A stretch of 64,000 bases of DNA from Oceanospirillaceae bacterium (GTDB lineage Bacteria; Pseudomonadota; Gammaproteobacteria; Pseudomonadales; Balneatricaceae). The notes beneath the pieces were generated by a model. It was not told the origin of the DNA, made no database searches, and saw only the letters and a program-made list of their open reading frames with translations. This document shows, piece by piece, positions 24,417 to 33,103 of the stretch. The stretch lies in the NCBI GenBank assembly GCA_024640955.1, contig JAHEDZ010000003.1:69147-133146 (forward strand). Direction: 5' to 3'. Position 1 is the first letter of the stretch. Each line of letters starts with the position of its first letter. Both the position numbers and the translations under genes were made by a program.

Positions 24417-25961
24417 ATGGATAGTCTCTCACAGCTTGCTAGTTTTGTTTTAAGCCACATTACAGGGCTGATCACCCTTTTAATAATCCTTGGCATTGGC
24501 ATACTTTATGTACAGGATCGCAGTCAGGTCGATCAGACAATACGACGCAACTACCCTGTTATTGGTCGCTTTCGTTATCTTTTCGAAGACCTTGGCGTCT
24601 TCTTTCGTCAATATTTCTTTGCACTAGACCGTGAGGAGATGCCGTTTAACCGCGCCGACCGCTCCTGGGCGTACCGAGCCGCAAAGCGAGAATCAACGCT
24701 GCAAGCCTTTGGATCAACCCGTGTCCACCATGAGGGCGACGTGGTTTTTGCGAATGCGGTTATCCCCTTCACCGGAGAGAGCCAAAATTCACCAATTACT
24801 TTCGGGCCAAAGTGCCAAGCTCCCTACACTACTGACCGACTTTTCCATATCTCAGGCATGAGCTATGGCGCCATCTCTAAGCCCGCCGTTACGGCACTTG
24901 CGCTAGGAGCCAAGCAAGCAGGTATCTGGATCAACACTGGTGAAGGCGGTGCTAGTGACGCGCATCTGGAGTCTGGTGCCGATCTTGTCTACCAGATTGG
25001 CACCGCTAAATACGGAGTTCGCACATCAGAGGGGAATCTGGATCCCGAAAAGCTCAGATCGCTAGCCGCGCGAGAGTCTGTAAAGATGTTTGAGATAAAG
25101 ATTAGCCAGGGAGCCAAACCGGGTAAAGGCGGGATTCTGCCGGCAGACAAGGTAACCCCGGAAATTGCAGCCCAGCGTGGTATTCCTGCCGGTGAGGCGA
25201 GTATCTCACCGCCTGGTCATCAAGAGATAAACAGCGCTGCTGAGCTCTTCGACTTCATCCACGAGGTTCGCGAGATTACTGGAAAGCCGACCGGCTTCAA
25301 GGTCTGTATCGGCAATATAGATGACTTTAGAGCTGTACTCGAAGTATTGATATCTGATGCCCAAAAAGCGGCTGATTTAGCCACTGCTGAGCAATCAAAA
25401 CAGGTGTTTCAAACTTACCTGACAGACTACGCTCCCGACTTTATTACTCTCGATAGCGGTAATGGTGGTACCGGAGCAGCTCCTATGTCATTAATCGATG
25501 CCGCTGGGATGAATATTCAAGAGTCTCTCCCCTCGGTGGTCAATCTACTCACTTCGATGGGGTTGCGTGACCGGATACGGCTGGTCGCGTCAGGCAAGCT
25601 GATTACACCTGTCGATGTTGCCTGGGCGTTGTGTGCCGGCGCCGACTGCGTTACTAGTGCTCGCGGCTTTATGTTTTCGCTAGGATGTATACAGGCTCTA
25701 CAGTGCCATCAGAACACGTGCCCAACCGGAATAACGACACATAACAAGAAGTTACAACGCGGATTGGATGCAAAAGTTAAATCGAATCGTGTCGCTAACT
25801 ACGCTAACGAGATGCATTCAGAACTGGACACAATTGCACACAGCTGCGGTGCCGCTAACGCTTCAATGCTGAATCGCAGTCATGCGTTGATTTACGTCGG
25901 CAACCAGCGCGCCGTGTCGATGACACAGGTCTACGCTGGTGATTTAACGCATGAGAAGTAG
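24417..25961 (+). CDS. Membrane-anchored FMN-binding glutamate synthase-family protein
   Basis: The 514-residue protein has one N-terminal membrane helix (about 13-30) and the FMN-binding, TIM-barrel synthase domain of GltB-like proteins: SGMSYGAISKPAVTALALGA, NTGEGGASDAH, KISQGAKPGKGG, DFITLDSGNGGTGAAP and the Cys-containing CHQNTCPTGITT near the end. It lacks the glutaminase domain, so it is one of the short glutamate-synthase-like oxidoreductases whose amino donor and physiological role are uncertain. It starts after AGGAG and stands alone. Confidence 0.9.
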   Translation: MDSLSQLASFVLSHITGLITLLIILGIGILYVQDRSQVDQTIRRNYPVIGRFRYLFEDLGVFFRQYFFALDREEMPFNRADRSWAYRAAKRESTLQAFGSTRVHHEGDVVFANAVIPFTGESQNSPITFGPKCQAPYTTDRLFHISGMSYGAISKPAVTALALGAKQAGIWINTGEGGASDAHLESGADLVYQIGTAKYGVRTSEGNLDPEKLRSLAARESVKMFEIKISQGAKPGKGGILPADKVTPEIAAQRGIPAGEASISPPGHQEINSAAELFDFIHEVREITGKPTGFKVCIGNIDDFRAVLEVLISDAQKAADLATAEQSKQVFQTYLTDYAPDFITLDSGNGGTGAAPMSLIDAAGMNIQESLPSVVNLLTSMGLRDRIRLVASGKLITPVDVAWALCAGADCVTSARGFMFSLGCIQALQCHQNTCPTGITTHNKKLQRGLDAKVKSNRVANYANEMHSELDTIAHSCGAANASMLNRSHALIYVGNQRAVSMTQVYAGDLTHEK

Positions 25962-25975
25962 CTTGCTCTGAGGCA

Positions 25976-26365
25976 TCAGTGTGAAAAAAGACGCTGCTGA
26001 AGGTCAGTGCTCACGCTGTCGAGATCCAGATGCATAAGCAGGTCCCACTGCAGTGCACGACGTGATGAGCGGTGCACCTCAAAACCGTATTTATCCAACA
26101 GACGGATTCGACGATCGATTTCAGGGCAGCACTGACACGATGGCATTACCATTTGCTGATTGCCCTGCTCGGCGGCGATAAAGTTCAACAGAAAACAGAG
26201 CTCTGCGCCCTGCTCGTCTTTCCAGCGAGTGAGTACACGATGATGTGTGTGCCTATCGACTGACTCTGTCTCAAGCAGCACAGACTCGGTGTAGCTCCAG
26301 TGCGATTGGAGCACCTGCTCAACTTTGAGGGCTTGCTGTCGTTCGGTCTTTGCGATGCTAGTCAT
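25976..26365 (-). CDS. Hypothetical protein (129 aa)
   Basis: The soluble protein has a paired-Cys motif CQCC (about residues 77-80) followed by PEIDRRIRLLDKYGFEV, which might bind metal. It converges on the FMN protein with a 14-bp gap. No family recognised. It may share a transcript with nothing else, as the NnrU gene upstream is 86 bp away. Confidence 0.7.
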   Translation of the reverse strand: MTSIAKTERQQALKVEQVLQSHWSYTESVLLETESVDRHTHHRVLTRWKDEQGAELCFLLNFIAAEQGNQQMVMPSCQCCPEIDRRIRLLDKYGFEVHRSSRRALQWDLLMHLDLDSVSTDLQQRLFSH

Positions 26366-26451
26366 GAGAACAAAACTCCACTTTATTCATTGCTTAAAGT
26401 TGAGTTAGCAAGCCCTATGCCAATTCACCGCATCGCTTATAACCTTTCTAG

Positions 26452-27036
26452 CTAGCCGCGAACTATCGCTGACACGCCGATCAGCATCGGGTGTAACCAG
26501 ATCGCGAATACACCTGTGAGTACTACGCCCACGACAAGTGTGAGGATAGTTGCCCCTGCGGTTGCAGCGGCTGGCCCTAGACCGGCAGCGCGGTCAGCTT
26601 TACGGTGCTTGATGAAAGCCAATACACCCCAAGCCAAAAAGCTACCGAATAGAATGAGATCAGCGAGGGTTCCGTTGACCAGTAGGTGCGCTATCGCCCA
26701 GGTTTTCACCGCTATCAGCATTGGGTGACCAAGTCGGGCCTTAATGGCATTGCCCGGCACATAGGTCGCCGCAAGAAAGATAAACGCAATAAGCATGAGC
26801 AGTGCGGTGACGTGAGAAAGGAAAGCGGGCGGGTGCCAGATCCACACCGGCTCCATGCGAGCTGCGCCGTAACCGGTCGCTATCAGGTATAGACCAAGCA
26901 CCGAGATCAGACTAAACAGCCCTTTCCAAGCCCCTACCCCAAGTTTTTCCGCCAGGTTTTCTCGCGTTGCGGGTTGCATGGCAGGCAGAAGATGAATGCC
27001 CAGGAATAGAACTAGCCCGATCACCAGTGATGTCAT
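26452..27036 (-). CDS. NnrU family membrane protein
   Basis: The 194-residue protein has about six membrane helices and the NnrU pattern: LGIHLLPAMQP at the start, GYGAARMEPVWIWHPP in the middle, and GHPMLIAVKTWAIAHLLVNG. NnrU is linked to nitric oxide and denitrification in some alphaproteobacteria and resembles 15-cis-zeta-carotene isomerase, a heme protein; here no nitrogen oxide genes adjoin it. It overlaps the upstream membrane-protein gene by four bases (ATGA), implying coupling. Confidence 0.9.
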   Translation of the reverse strand: MTSLVIGLVLFLGIHLLPAMQPATRENLAEKLGVGAWKGLFSLISVLGLYLIATGYGAARMEPVWIWHPPAFLSHVTALLMLIAFIFLAATYVPGNAIKARLGHPMLIAVKTWAIAHLLVNGTLADLILFGSFLAWGVLAFIKHRKADRAAGLGPAAATAGATILTLVVGVVLTGVFAIWLHPMLIGVSAIVRG

Positions 27037-27512
27037 TTAACAGCTCCTTGATGCTGATTTATCCATGTCTCAATGTTTTGGGCTACAGTCGCTAGCTGGC
27101 GATGCGCACCCGGTAATATATCCGTACTGCTGAGTATCAGTGCGGGTTGTTCATATCGCTGCAGTAACAGCCGTCCGCCACTCCCTTTTACACCACCGAA
27201 TCCGGGCTCCATCTTCAAGCAAGATATCTCGCCCAGCGCACCGCTCCAGCGATTAATCCCCGATAACAGCCCGATACTCATCAAGCGGTATTCACTCTTG
27301 TTGGTGTCGAGTTGCAGCCGGTGGTACTTCTGCAACGCCAAAATAGCGATCAACAGAAAGTTGAACAGCGTAAAGTGCAGTGGTTTTAGCCCAGTCTCAA
27401 CTACCAGAGCAAGAAACCAGAATAGCCCGAATAGAGCGACACACAGCAGCGCCAGTACAACTGGAAACTGCTGATATTCAAGTTGATCTTGCTTCTCTAC
27501 TAGAATACGCAT
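27033..27512 (-). CDS. Small membrane protein coupled to nnrU
   Basis: From the ATG at 27512 the protein has 159 residues, with two membrane helices (about 17-36 and 45-63) followed by a soluble tail with several strands, like a small PH-like or YcxB-like domain. The start is uncertain because neither ATG has a strong ribosome-binding site; the frame is open to 27560. It overlaps nnrU by four bases and is divergent from the DsbA-like gene. No family recognised with confidence. Confidence 0.7.
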   Translation of the reverse strand: MRILVEKQDQLEYQQFPVVLALLCVALFGLFWFLALVVETGLKPLHFTLFNFLLIAILALQKYHRLQLDTNKSEYRLMSIGLLSGINRWSGALGEISCLKMEPGFGGVKGSGGRLLLQRYEQPALILSSTDILPGAHRQLATVAQNIETWINQHQGAVK

Positions 27513-27557
27513 ACTTAGAGTTTGGGCATTACGGATCAATCTTACAAGCGATATACT

Positions 27558-27573
27558 CAAACAAATTTGTTTG
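27558..27573. promoter_or_regulatory. Palindrome in the divergent region before the DsbA-family gene
   Basis: CAAACAAATTTGTTTG is a perfect 16-bp palindrome that ends at the ribosome-binding site of the DsbA-family gene and lies about 50 bp from the opposite gene. It could be an operator for a small dimeric repressor of the MarR or TetR type. Confidence 0.4.
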
Positions 27574-27583
27574 GAGGTCTGTA

Positions 27584-28192
27584 ATGAAGCTGATCTATGT
27601 TCTCGATCCTATGTGCTCCTGGTGTTGGGCCTTTCGTCCCCAGCTAGAACGGTTTTTAAACGCTCACCCTGAGTTGGAGGTAAAGCTAATACTGGGCGGT
27701 TTGGCACCCGATTCCGATGAACCTATGCCTGCAGCTCAACGGCAACAGATCGAGCAGATTTGGCATCGCATCGCAGAACAGACTGGGGCCGAGTTTAACT
27801 ATGAGTTCTGGCAGCACAACACTCCCAGACGCTCCACCTATCAGGCCTGTCGGGCTGTCATTGCTGCTGGGCAGTTGGCCAACAAGTCAAGCGCTATGGT
27901 TGATGCGATACAGCATGCATACTATCAGCGAGCGATGAATCCAAGTGACACATCCACATTGGTACAACTGGCTGTTGAACTCGGTATGGGCGAAGCGAAT
28001 TTTACAGCAGCGCTCGTTAGCGAGGCGGTCGATAACCACTTCCAGCAAGATTTAGCACACGCACGTTCGATCGGTATTTCAGGCTTTCCAGCGCTTGTGC
28101 TCGAGGTGAATGGAGCGCACGAGGCGCTGGCACTCGGATATACAGAGAGCGCCAAAATCGAGCAGCGGTTCAGCCGACTCACAGCGGTATAG
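27584..28192 (+). CDS. DsbA-family protein (FrnE-like oxidoreductase)
   Basis: The 202-residue protein has the thioredoxin-fold start MKLIYVLDPMCSWCWAFRP with the CxxC active site at Cys11 and Cys14, an inserted helical domain and the cis-Pro region SGFPALVLEV near residue 165. It has no signal peptide, so it acts in the cytoplasm like FrnE proteins, which serve as stress-linked disulfide oxidoreductases. The ATG at 27584 is preceded by GGAGG; the open frame extends far upstream but overlaps the divergent gene. Confidence 0.9.
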   Translation: MKLIYVLDPMCSWCWAFRPQLERFLNAHPELEVKLILGGLAPDSDEPMPAAQRQQIEQIWHRIAEQTGAEFNYEFWQHNTPRRSTYQACRAVIAAGQLANKSSAMVDAIQHAYYQRAMNPSDTSTLVQLAVELGMGEANFTAALVSEAVDNHFQQDLAHARSIGISGFPALVLEVNGAHEALALGYTESAKIEQRFSRLTAV

Positions 28193-28512
28193 GGCTCGAG
28201 TCTCTATCTAGGGCGTTTACTGCTTCGGGTAGAGTGTCTCGAACGATTGGGTTGGCGTCAGCACCGCATGCACCGCCATTCCAGTGTATCAGCAGCTGTT
28301 TTCGGTTAGCTTCGAGTAGACGCTCGATGCTTTAAGTATCGAACCCGGGCTGTTTTAAGTAGTAAACCGTCATACTTTTTTAAATCGCAAGGAGTAAGCC
28401 AACTTTTAGCTTTACTTGCGTAGGTTCTGTTCATGAAAAGTTGGTGTTGAAGTATATATAATAAATCTCTAATATACTGCGACTTTACACACTATCGAGA
28501 GAACGACAACTC
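28193..28512. other. Intergenic region upstream of the YeeE/YedE pair
   Basis: No gene is visible. Near its right end, AGTATAT (28451-28457) and ATATACT (28472-28478) form an inverted repeat over an AT-rich core suitable as a promoter/operator, 35 bp before the first YeeE-type gene. Confidence 0.45.
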
Positions 28513-28950
28513 ATGGAAATAGTAAACTTCACCCCCGTACCCGCCTTCATTGGCGGAGCGTTGATTGGGCTATCTGCAGCCCTTTTGTTACTCCTCAAAG
28601 GACGGGTGGCCGGTATTTCGGGTATTGCCGGTGGCATCATCCTGCCTGAAAAAGGTGATGTGCCTTGGCGTGTCCTCTTTGTACTGGGCCTTATTCTTGG
28701 TGGCCTGATTTATCAGTTTTTCGATCTGGGTCCCGATGTGGCACTAATCGAAGCACAGACTGATAAAGGCATGCTGATTGTGGCAGGTCTGTTGGTCGGT
28801 ATCGGTACTACGGTCGGTACCGGCTGCACCAGCGGCCACGGCATCTGTGGACTTGCGCGCCGCAGCCCCCGCTCACTGGTCGCTACACTTACCTTTATGG
28901 CAAGCGCGATGGTGACAGTATTTATGGTTCGTCACCTAGGAGGTGCCTGA
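28513..28950 (+). CDS. YeeE/YedE family protein, first half (sulfur compound transport)
   Basis: The 145-residue protein has about four membrane helices and the conserved motif VGTGCTSGHGICGLARRSPRSL near residues 100-122. Full-length YeeE-type proteins import thiosulfate through a chain of Cys residues; in many bacteria, as here, the protein is split into two half-size partners. Its neighbour begins essentially at its stop codon. The sulfur substrate is inferred from the family; no sulfur oxidation genes adjoin the pair. Confidence 0.9.
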   Translation: MEIVNFTPVPAFIGGALIGLSAALLLLLKGRVAGISGIAGGIILPEKGDVPWRVLFVLGLILGGLIYQFFDLGPDVALIEAQTDKGMLIVAGLLVGIGTTVGTGCTSGHGICGLARRSPRSLVATLTFMASAMVTVFMVRHLGGA

Positions 28951-28951
28951 T

Positions 28952-29404
28952 ATGATGCCGCTAATTGCTGCTCTGGTTGCTGGTACCCTCTTCGGTTTGG
29001 GATTGGCAGTTGCCGGTATGATCGATCCAGCGAAAGTTGTTAATTTTCTGGATATCTTTGGTACTTGGGATCCCTCCCTTGCGTTCGTTATGGGTGGTGG
29101 TCTGCTTGTAAACGCGATCGCAACCCCGTTTATTATGCGTCGTAAGACTCCAATTCTTGCTGAGTTTTTCCGCACGCCGACCAAGCATCAGGTGGATAAG
29201 CGTTTGATTATTGGTGGTGTACTCTTCGGTGCCGGTTGGGGGATTGGCGGTTACTGTCCTGGCCCTATGCTGACCTCGCTGAGCTTTGCCAATAGCGACA
29301 TTATTGTTGTGGTTGGCGCTTATGTTGTTGGCACCTTCCTAGCCCGCACAATGCTGCGCGCTTGGGAGCGTGATCAACTGACTCAGGCGCAGAAGGATCA
29401 ATAA
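28952..29404 (+). CDS. YeeE/YedE family protein, second half
   Basis: The 150-residue protein has about four membrane helices and the partner motif GAGWGIGGYCPGPMLTSL with its conserved Cys. The ATG at 28952 follows an ideal AGGAGG at eight bases, which is part of the end of the first half gene. The two halves should assemble into one channel for a small sulfur compound. A strong terminator ends the operon. Confidence 0.9.
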   Translation: MMPLIAALVAGTLFGLGLAVAGMIDPAKVVNFLDIFGTWDPSLAFVMGGGLLVNAIATPFIMRRKTPILAEFFRTPTKHQVDKRLIIGGVLFGAGWGIGGYCPGPMLTSLSFANSDIIVVVGAYVVGTFLARTMLRAWERDQLTQAQKDQ

Positions 29405-29481
29405 ACCTGCGTAGAGTAATCTGCGACTGGTATATTCTGGGGCTGCTAATGCCCTGTCGGTTCAGTTGAACACTAATACAG

Positions 29482-29511
29482 AGAAGGGAGGCTAAATAGC
29501 CTCCCTTCTTT
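29482..29511 (+). terminator. Rho-independent terminator of the YeeE/YedE operon
   Basis: AGAAGGGAGGCT and AGCCTCCCTTCT form a 12-bp stem with a short A-rich loop and a T tail. Confidence 0.9.
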
Positions 29512-29544
29512 GGTGTGAAAGCAGCGTAGACTTTCCCTATAAAT

Positions 29545-29652
29545 TTAAGTCCGCTTTTCGATGGGCGAATAAATCTTACCTTTCTCCCGCTTGCCGACAG
29601 CGAGAACATAGACCAGCAATTCATCATCAACAACTTCATATTGCCTGAGAGA
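29545..29652 (-). pseudogene. Remnant of a RelE/ParE-family toxin (C-terminal part)
   Basis: Read on the minus strand, 35 codons encode SLRQYEVVDDELLVYVLAV followed by GKREKGKIYS and a short tail before a stop. This matches the last strands of RelE-type toxins (the pattern R-Y-V-DDELLV-VL-VGKR). The frame is blocked by TAA directly upstream, and no antitoxin or remaining toxin sequence is visible nearby, so it is a decayed toxin-antitoxin fragment. Confidence 0.6.
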
Positions 29653-29974
29653 TTAGAGAAGATGGGTTTCTCTTTAGTTCTGATATGCTTACGGAAAAAT
29701 CTGCTAAAACATGCTGCTTAAAACACCCTATATTGGTCCAAAAATTGATCTTAATTTAGGTCATTTTCTCTGAATGTTCTAGGAAATAACATAAACATCT
29801 GCTTCGGATTCCACAGACTGCAACACCAACGACGCTGAATGATGGGTAAATCTAAGACCCAAATTTCAATTTGCCGGACATGTTTAAGCCATTGTTTAGA
29901 CTTACACCCACCTCGAATTCCGCCTGTGAAATGACCGCTATGGGTCGAAAACGCAGCTGGGCATTAGGAAAACA
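29653..29974. other. Intergenic stretch between the toxin remnant and a hybrid kinase
   Basis: No gene is supported. At 29931-29947 it holds ATGACCGCTATGGGTCG, a motif found again in degenerate form at 32933-32949 and about 35575-35591. Confidence 0.5.
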
Positions 29975-32620
29975 CTACTCTGCCAACTCAGCCCAAGCTC
30001 TTTGAAGACTATCTTTTGTTATTGGTTTGGATATCACCAAGTCAGCCCCAGCCGCCAGTAACCGATCTGTCTCGTCACCCACTGTAGCCGCTGTCACGCC
30101 AACAATTGGTAACGCGTTTCCACTGGAACGAACAGCTTCAACAAATCCATACCCATCAAGCTCGGGCATAAATATATCGGTTACGATTAAATCAAAATCG
30201 TTGCCAGCTATAACCTCAAGCGCTTGCCTGCCGTTCTCGGCCAGCGTGCACTCAGCCCCCAACCCGTTTACGATGTTCTCTGTTAGCTTTCGCAGCATTT
30301 GATTATCTTCTACAACCAAGATGTGCTTGCCTCTTAGCGCAGCGGTAAAGTCGCGAGCATTCGTCGCTGAATTGGCAATCTGATCCGACTCAATTGGCAA
30401 TGAGATCTCGAACGCTGCCCCCCCAAGGGCAGCCGATTCGCTTAGCCAGAGTATTCCGCCATTTCCTTCTACAATTTCCCTACAAATGTGAAGGCCTAGT
30501 CCAGTACCATCTTCAGTTGCGTTAGCACGCTCAAACGCATCGAAGATTTTCTCGCGCAAGTGCTCAGCAATCCCTCTCCCATCGTCGTGAACAGAGATGC
30601 GCAATACATTAGAGCCGTCCTGATCCGCAGAGTGCTCTAGCCCCACCTGCACTTTAATGCGGCTAGCCCCACTGTGAATGGTAGCGTTCTTGACCAAATT
30701 CGTAACTACCTGACGTAAACCGCGCTGATCGAAGATCGCATATTCGCCGGCACGCGCGTCAGATTCTAGGGAGATGTGCATACCCCGTGTATTAATCATA
30801 TCTTTCAGCGGTGTTACTGAACGTTCTACGACTTCATACGGTATAGCCCTAGCAGTCGCGCGCGTGCGAATGAGGTCGGGCTCGACCACTGCTCGCAAAT
30901 CATCAAGGACACTAAGCAGATGCGAGGCAGTCGCTCGAATATCCTCAGCATAAACCGTGGTGCCCTCATTGGACTGCGCTTCTAGCATCATATTCAACGA
31001 CGCCGCAGGGGTTCGCAACTCATGACCAACTACTGCAAATAACTGTTTCTGCTTCTCTGATGCTGTTTCCAGTTGCATAAGACTGGTAGCGGCATCTTTA
31101 TACGCGGTGGCCAATGATTGCTGTGTTTCGTACGCGTCTGTCAGGTCTTGAGACACTCGAATTCGAATAGGATCGCCCTTGTTATCCAAATACTCATCAA
31201 GTACCTGCGTCCGTATCCACCTAGCCTGATCCTGCCCGCTCAAGCGCACCGGATACTCCACTGGCTCACCTATCCTCGCAAGAGCCGATTCAACCTTTGC
31301 CTTATATTCAGGTAAGGTCGCAACTAATCGCTGCTTGCAAACGTAAGGGTTATCATCTTCATCCACGGGCGGACGGACAATAAAATGGGCCTCACCTGAG
31401 GCAGAGTTCTCTTCAAATAAAACCATTCCTGACATCGTCAATGCACGATGAAATTGACCATTTATGCGTTCAACCTTTGCTTGATGTGCTAGTCCCTGAC
31501 GACGGGTTCGAAGTTCTCGCATTCCAATAAATCCGAAAAGCAATAGACCCGCTGTGGCGGCCACGGTTGTTAACTGAAACACTCCGGTTTTAGATAGCCC
31601 GAACTGCGGTTCATTGAACAGCGTCGGAGTGGCAGGTAGGCTATCCAACTCGAAACCCCAGCGTTCAGCCTGAAGATAATCAAACTGCAATGAAGTAAGA
31701 GGTACCGACGTATCGACTTTCTCGTCATATGCCAGACGCGCAATATTGCGCCCCAGTAACTCAGCACCCATGACGAAGCCGCCGACTCCGCCGGCCTTGT
31801 GCAAGCTTGATTGCATACCAAACACTGGCGCAATGCCTAGGTCAGCAATCTGTTTGATAATCCGAATTGGCAGTCCTTCTTTGGCCAGAAGGTCAGAAGA
31901 GCGCCCTAGCCAAAAAACTGCACTGTTATCCCCGGCTTCGGAAATTCGATCCACAATTTCTTCGGCGCTACGGGTCTCATCTAGCAATTCCAGGTCAAAA
32001 TGCTCGGAATAGTCGAAGTCCCACAGATCCTCCACCTCTACCGCACGCGAACTCGGCGCGACAACATACAGCGTTTGAAGTTCCGGCAAAACCGCAGCAA
32101 TCGTCTCGAGCGATTTCGAAATGCTGTACAGTTCTGCCTTTGAGTAGCCTTTCAAAGCGTTTTGGGATGCGTTTACTGCTAAGACCTTTATAGGTTGATC
32201 AGTCATCATTACTAGTCGGTTTGCGATACGTTGCGCGGCGTTACCCTCTGCGACTATCAGGTTGGGCAAGTGATCGTATTTTTTGTAGATTTTGTCGGCC
32301 AGTAAGTCATCGTTAATGCGATCAAAACTGCGGTATACATCAACGCGCTCAATGTAGACTTCACGGGCAAAATGACGAAAGTCTTCGGTTCCTAGGACGT
32401 ATTGCTCGTCGGAAAAACCCCGAAAAATCTCCGCTTGTAATGGAACCTGCTCATGTCCGGAGAAAATAACCATCGACTTCGGATAGTGCTCGACGGCCTG
32501 GGCGGGGGGGGCATATATCGATATCAGCAGTAAGGACCGAAGCAAAAAACTAAGCCGCACGCGCTCCCATGTGAATACATATTGTAGTATTTTATTTGTT
32601 GCCCAGATGTACTTCTTCAA
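29975..32620 (-). CDS. Hybrid histidine kinase with periplasmic ABC-binding-protein-like sensor
   Basis: The 881-residue protein has an N-terminal signal anchor (about 20-42), a roughly 290-residue periplasmic domain (KSMVIFSGHEQVPLQAE onward) that looks like the type-I substrate-binding fold used by some ABC importers, a second membrane helix (about 350-370), a PAS domain (about 385-500), HisKA with His533 (VVGHELRTPAASLNMML), HATPase, and REC with Asp815 (LIVTDIFMPELDG). There is no Hpt. The listed start is a TTG; an in-frame GTG 20 codons later is an alternative. A sigma-54-like promoter lies about 45 bp upstream. The ligand is unknown. Confidence 0.9.
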   Translation of the reverse strand: MKKYIWATNKILQYVFTWERVRLSFLLRSLLLISIYAPPAQAVEHYPKSMVIFSGHEQVPLQAEIFRGFSDEQYVLGTEDFRHFAREVYIERVDVYRSFDRINDDLLADKIYKKYDHLPNLIVAEGNAAQRIANRLVMMTDQPIKVLAVNASQNALKGYSKAELYSISKSLETIAAVLPELQTLYVVAPSSRAVEVEDLWDFDYSEHFDLELLDETRSAEEIVDRISEAGDNSAVFWLGRSSDLLAKEGLPIRIIKQIADLGIAPVFGMQSSLHKAGGVGGFVMGAELLGRNIARLAYDEKVDTSVPLTSLQFDYLQAERWGFELDSLPATPTLFNEPQFGLSKTGVFQLTTVAATAGLLLFGFIGMRELRTRRQGLAHQAKVERINGQFHRALTMSGMVLFEENSASGEAHFIVRPPVDEDDNPYVCKQRLVATLPEYKAKVESALARIGEPVEYPVRLSGQDQARWIRTQVLDEYLDNKGDPIRIRVSQDLTDAYETQQSLATAYKDAATSLMQLETASEKQKQLFAVVGHELRTPAASLNMMLEAQSNEGTTVYAEDIRATASHLLSVLDDLRAVVEPDLIRTRATARAIPYEVVERSVTPLKDMINTRGMHISLESDARAGEYAIFDQRGLRQVVTNLVKNATIHSGASRIKVQVGLEHSADQDGSNVLRISVHDDGRGIAEHLREKIFDAFERANATEDGTGLGLHICREIVEGNGGILWLSESAALGGAAFEISLPIESDQIANSATNARDFTAALRGKHILVVEDNQMLRKLTENIVNGLGAECTLAENGRQALEVIAGNDFDLIVTDIFMPELDGYGFVEAVRSSGNALPIVGVTAATVGDETDRLLAAGADLVISKPITKDSLQRAWAELAE

Positions 32621-33103
32621 AACGAACGACTCAACTTAAACAGCTTTAGATCTATCGGAATGCAAAAAAAGAGCCAATTCCGCCCCGAGATAATCCAGAA
32701 CACAAAGTTTCGCGCCCAAACTGGCTTATCGAAGTGAGAAAGTCGGTGCCGTTAAGTCGGCGAATAGATACAAGGGACTGCAACATCGCTGCTTGCAGTG
32801 GAGGAGCCATCAAGAACTAGCCAGCCTACATAAGCAACAGAAAACACTATTCCAACAGCAGTTCTAAACAATTCGATCGTAAATAGCTTTTGCAAATCTC
32901 ATTTCATTCTGTGACGCAAAATGGTTCGTAAAATGTCGCTTATGGGTCGCTAACTGACCTTTCGACTCAGGGCCCCTGCAAGAATTAAGACCGTTCTAAT
33001 TGAGTAGCCTTAGAAGCTAAATACTCGAAGTTTTCTGCTGTTGCAGTGCTTTACATTTATTACTTTCATTAATCTTGATAGCGCACAAAAATTAGCCTAG
33101 GCT
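32621..33103. other. Intergenic region between two hybrid kinase genes
   Basis: This 483-bp stretch has no gene I can support. It contains the sigma-54 promoter of the left kinase at its left end and a copy of the ATG...TATGGGTCG motif at 32933-32949. Confidence 0.5.
32661..32676 (-). promoter_or_regulatory. Sigma-54 promoter of the 881-residue hybrid kinase
   Basis: The minus strand reads TGGCTC-TTTTT-TTGCA with the GG and GC exactly 10 bp apart and one mismatch to consensus in the -24 element. The kinase start codon is about 40 bp downstream of the -12 element. Confidence 0.6.

Noticed and set aside
29301..29639. Minus-strand frame of 112 codons across the YeeE end and the toxin remnant
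   Set aside because: It crosses a strong terminator and the end of a real gene in another frame; the toxin-like sequence is in a different frame.
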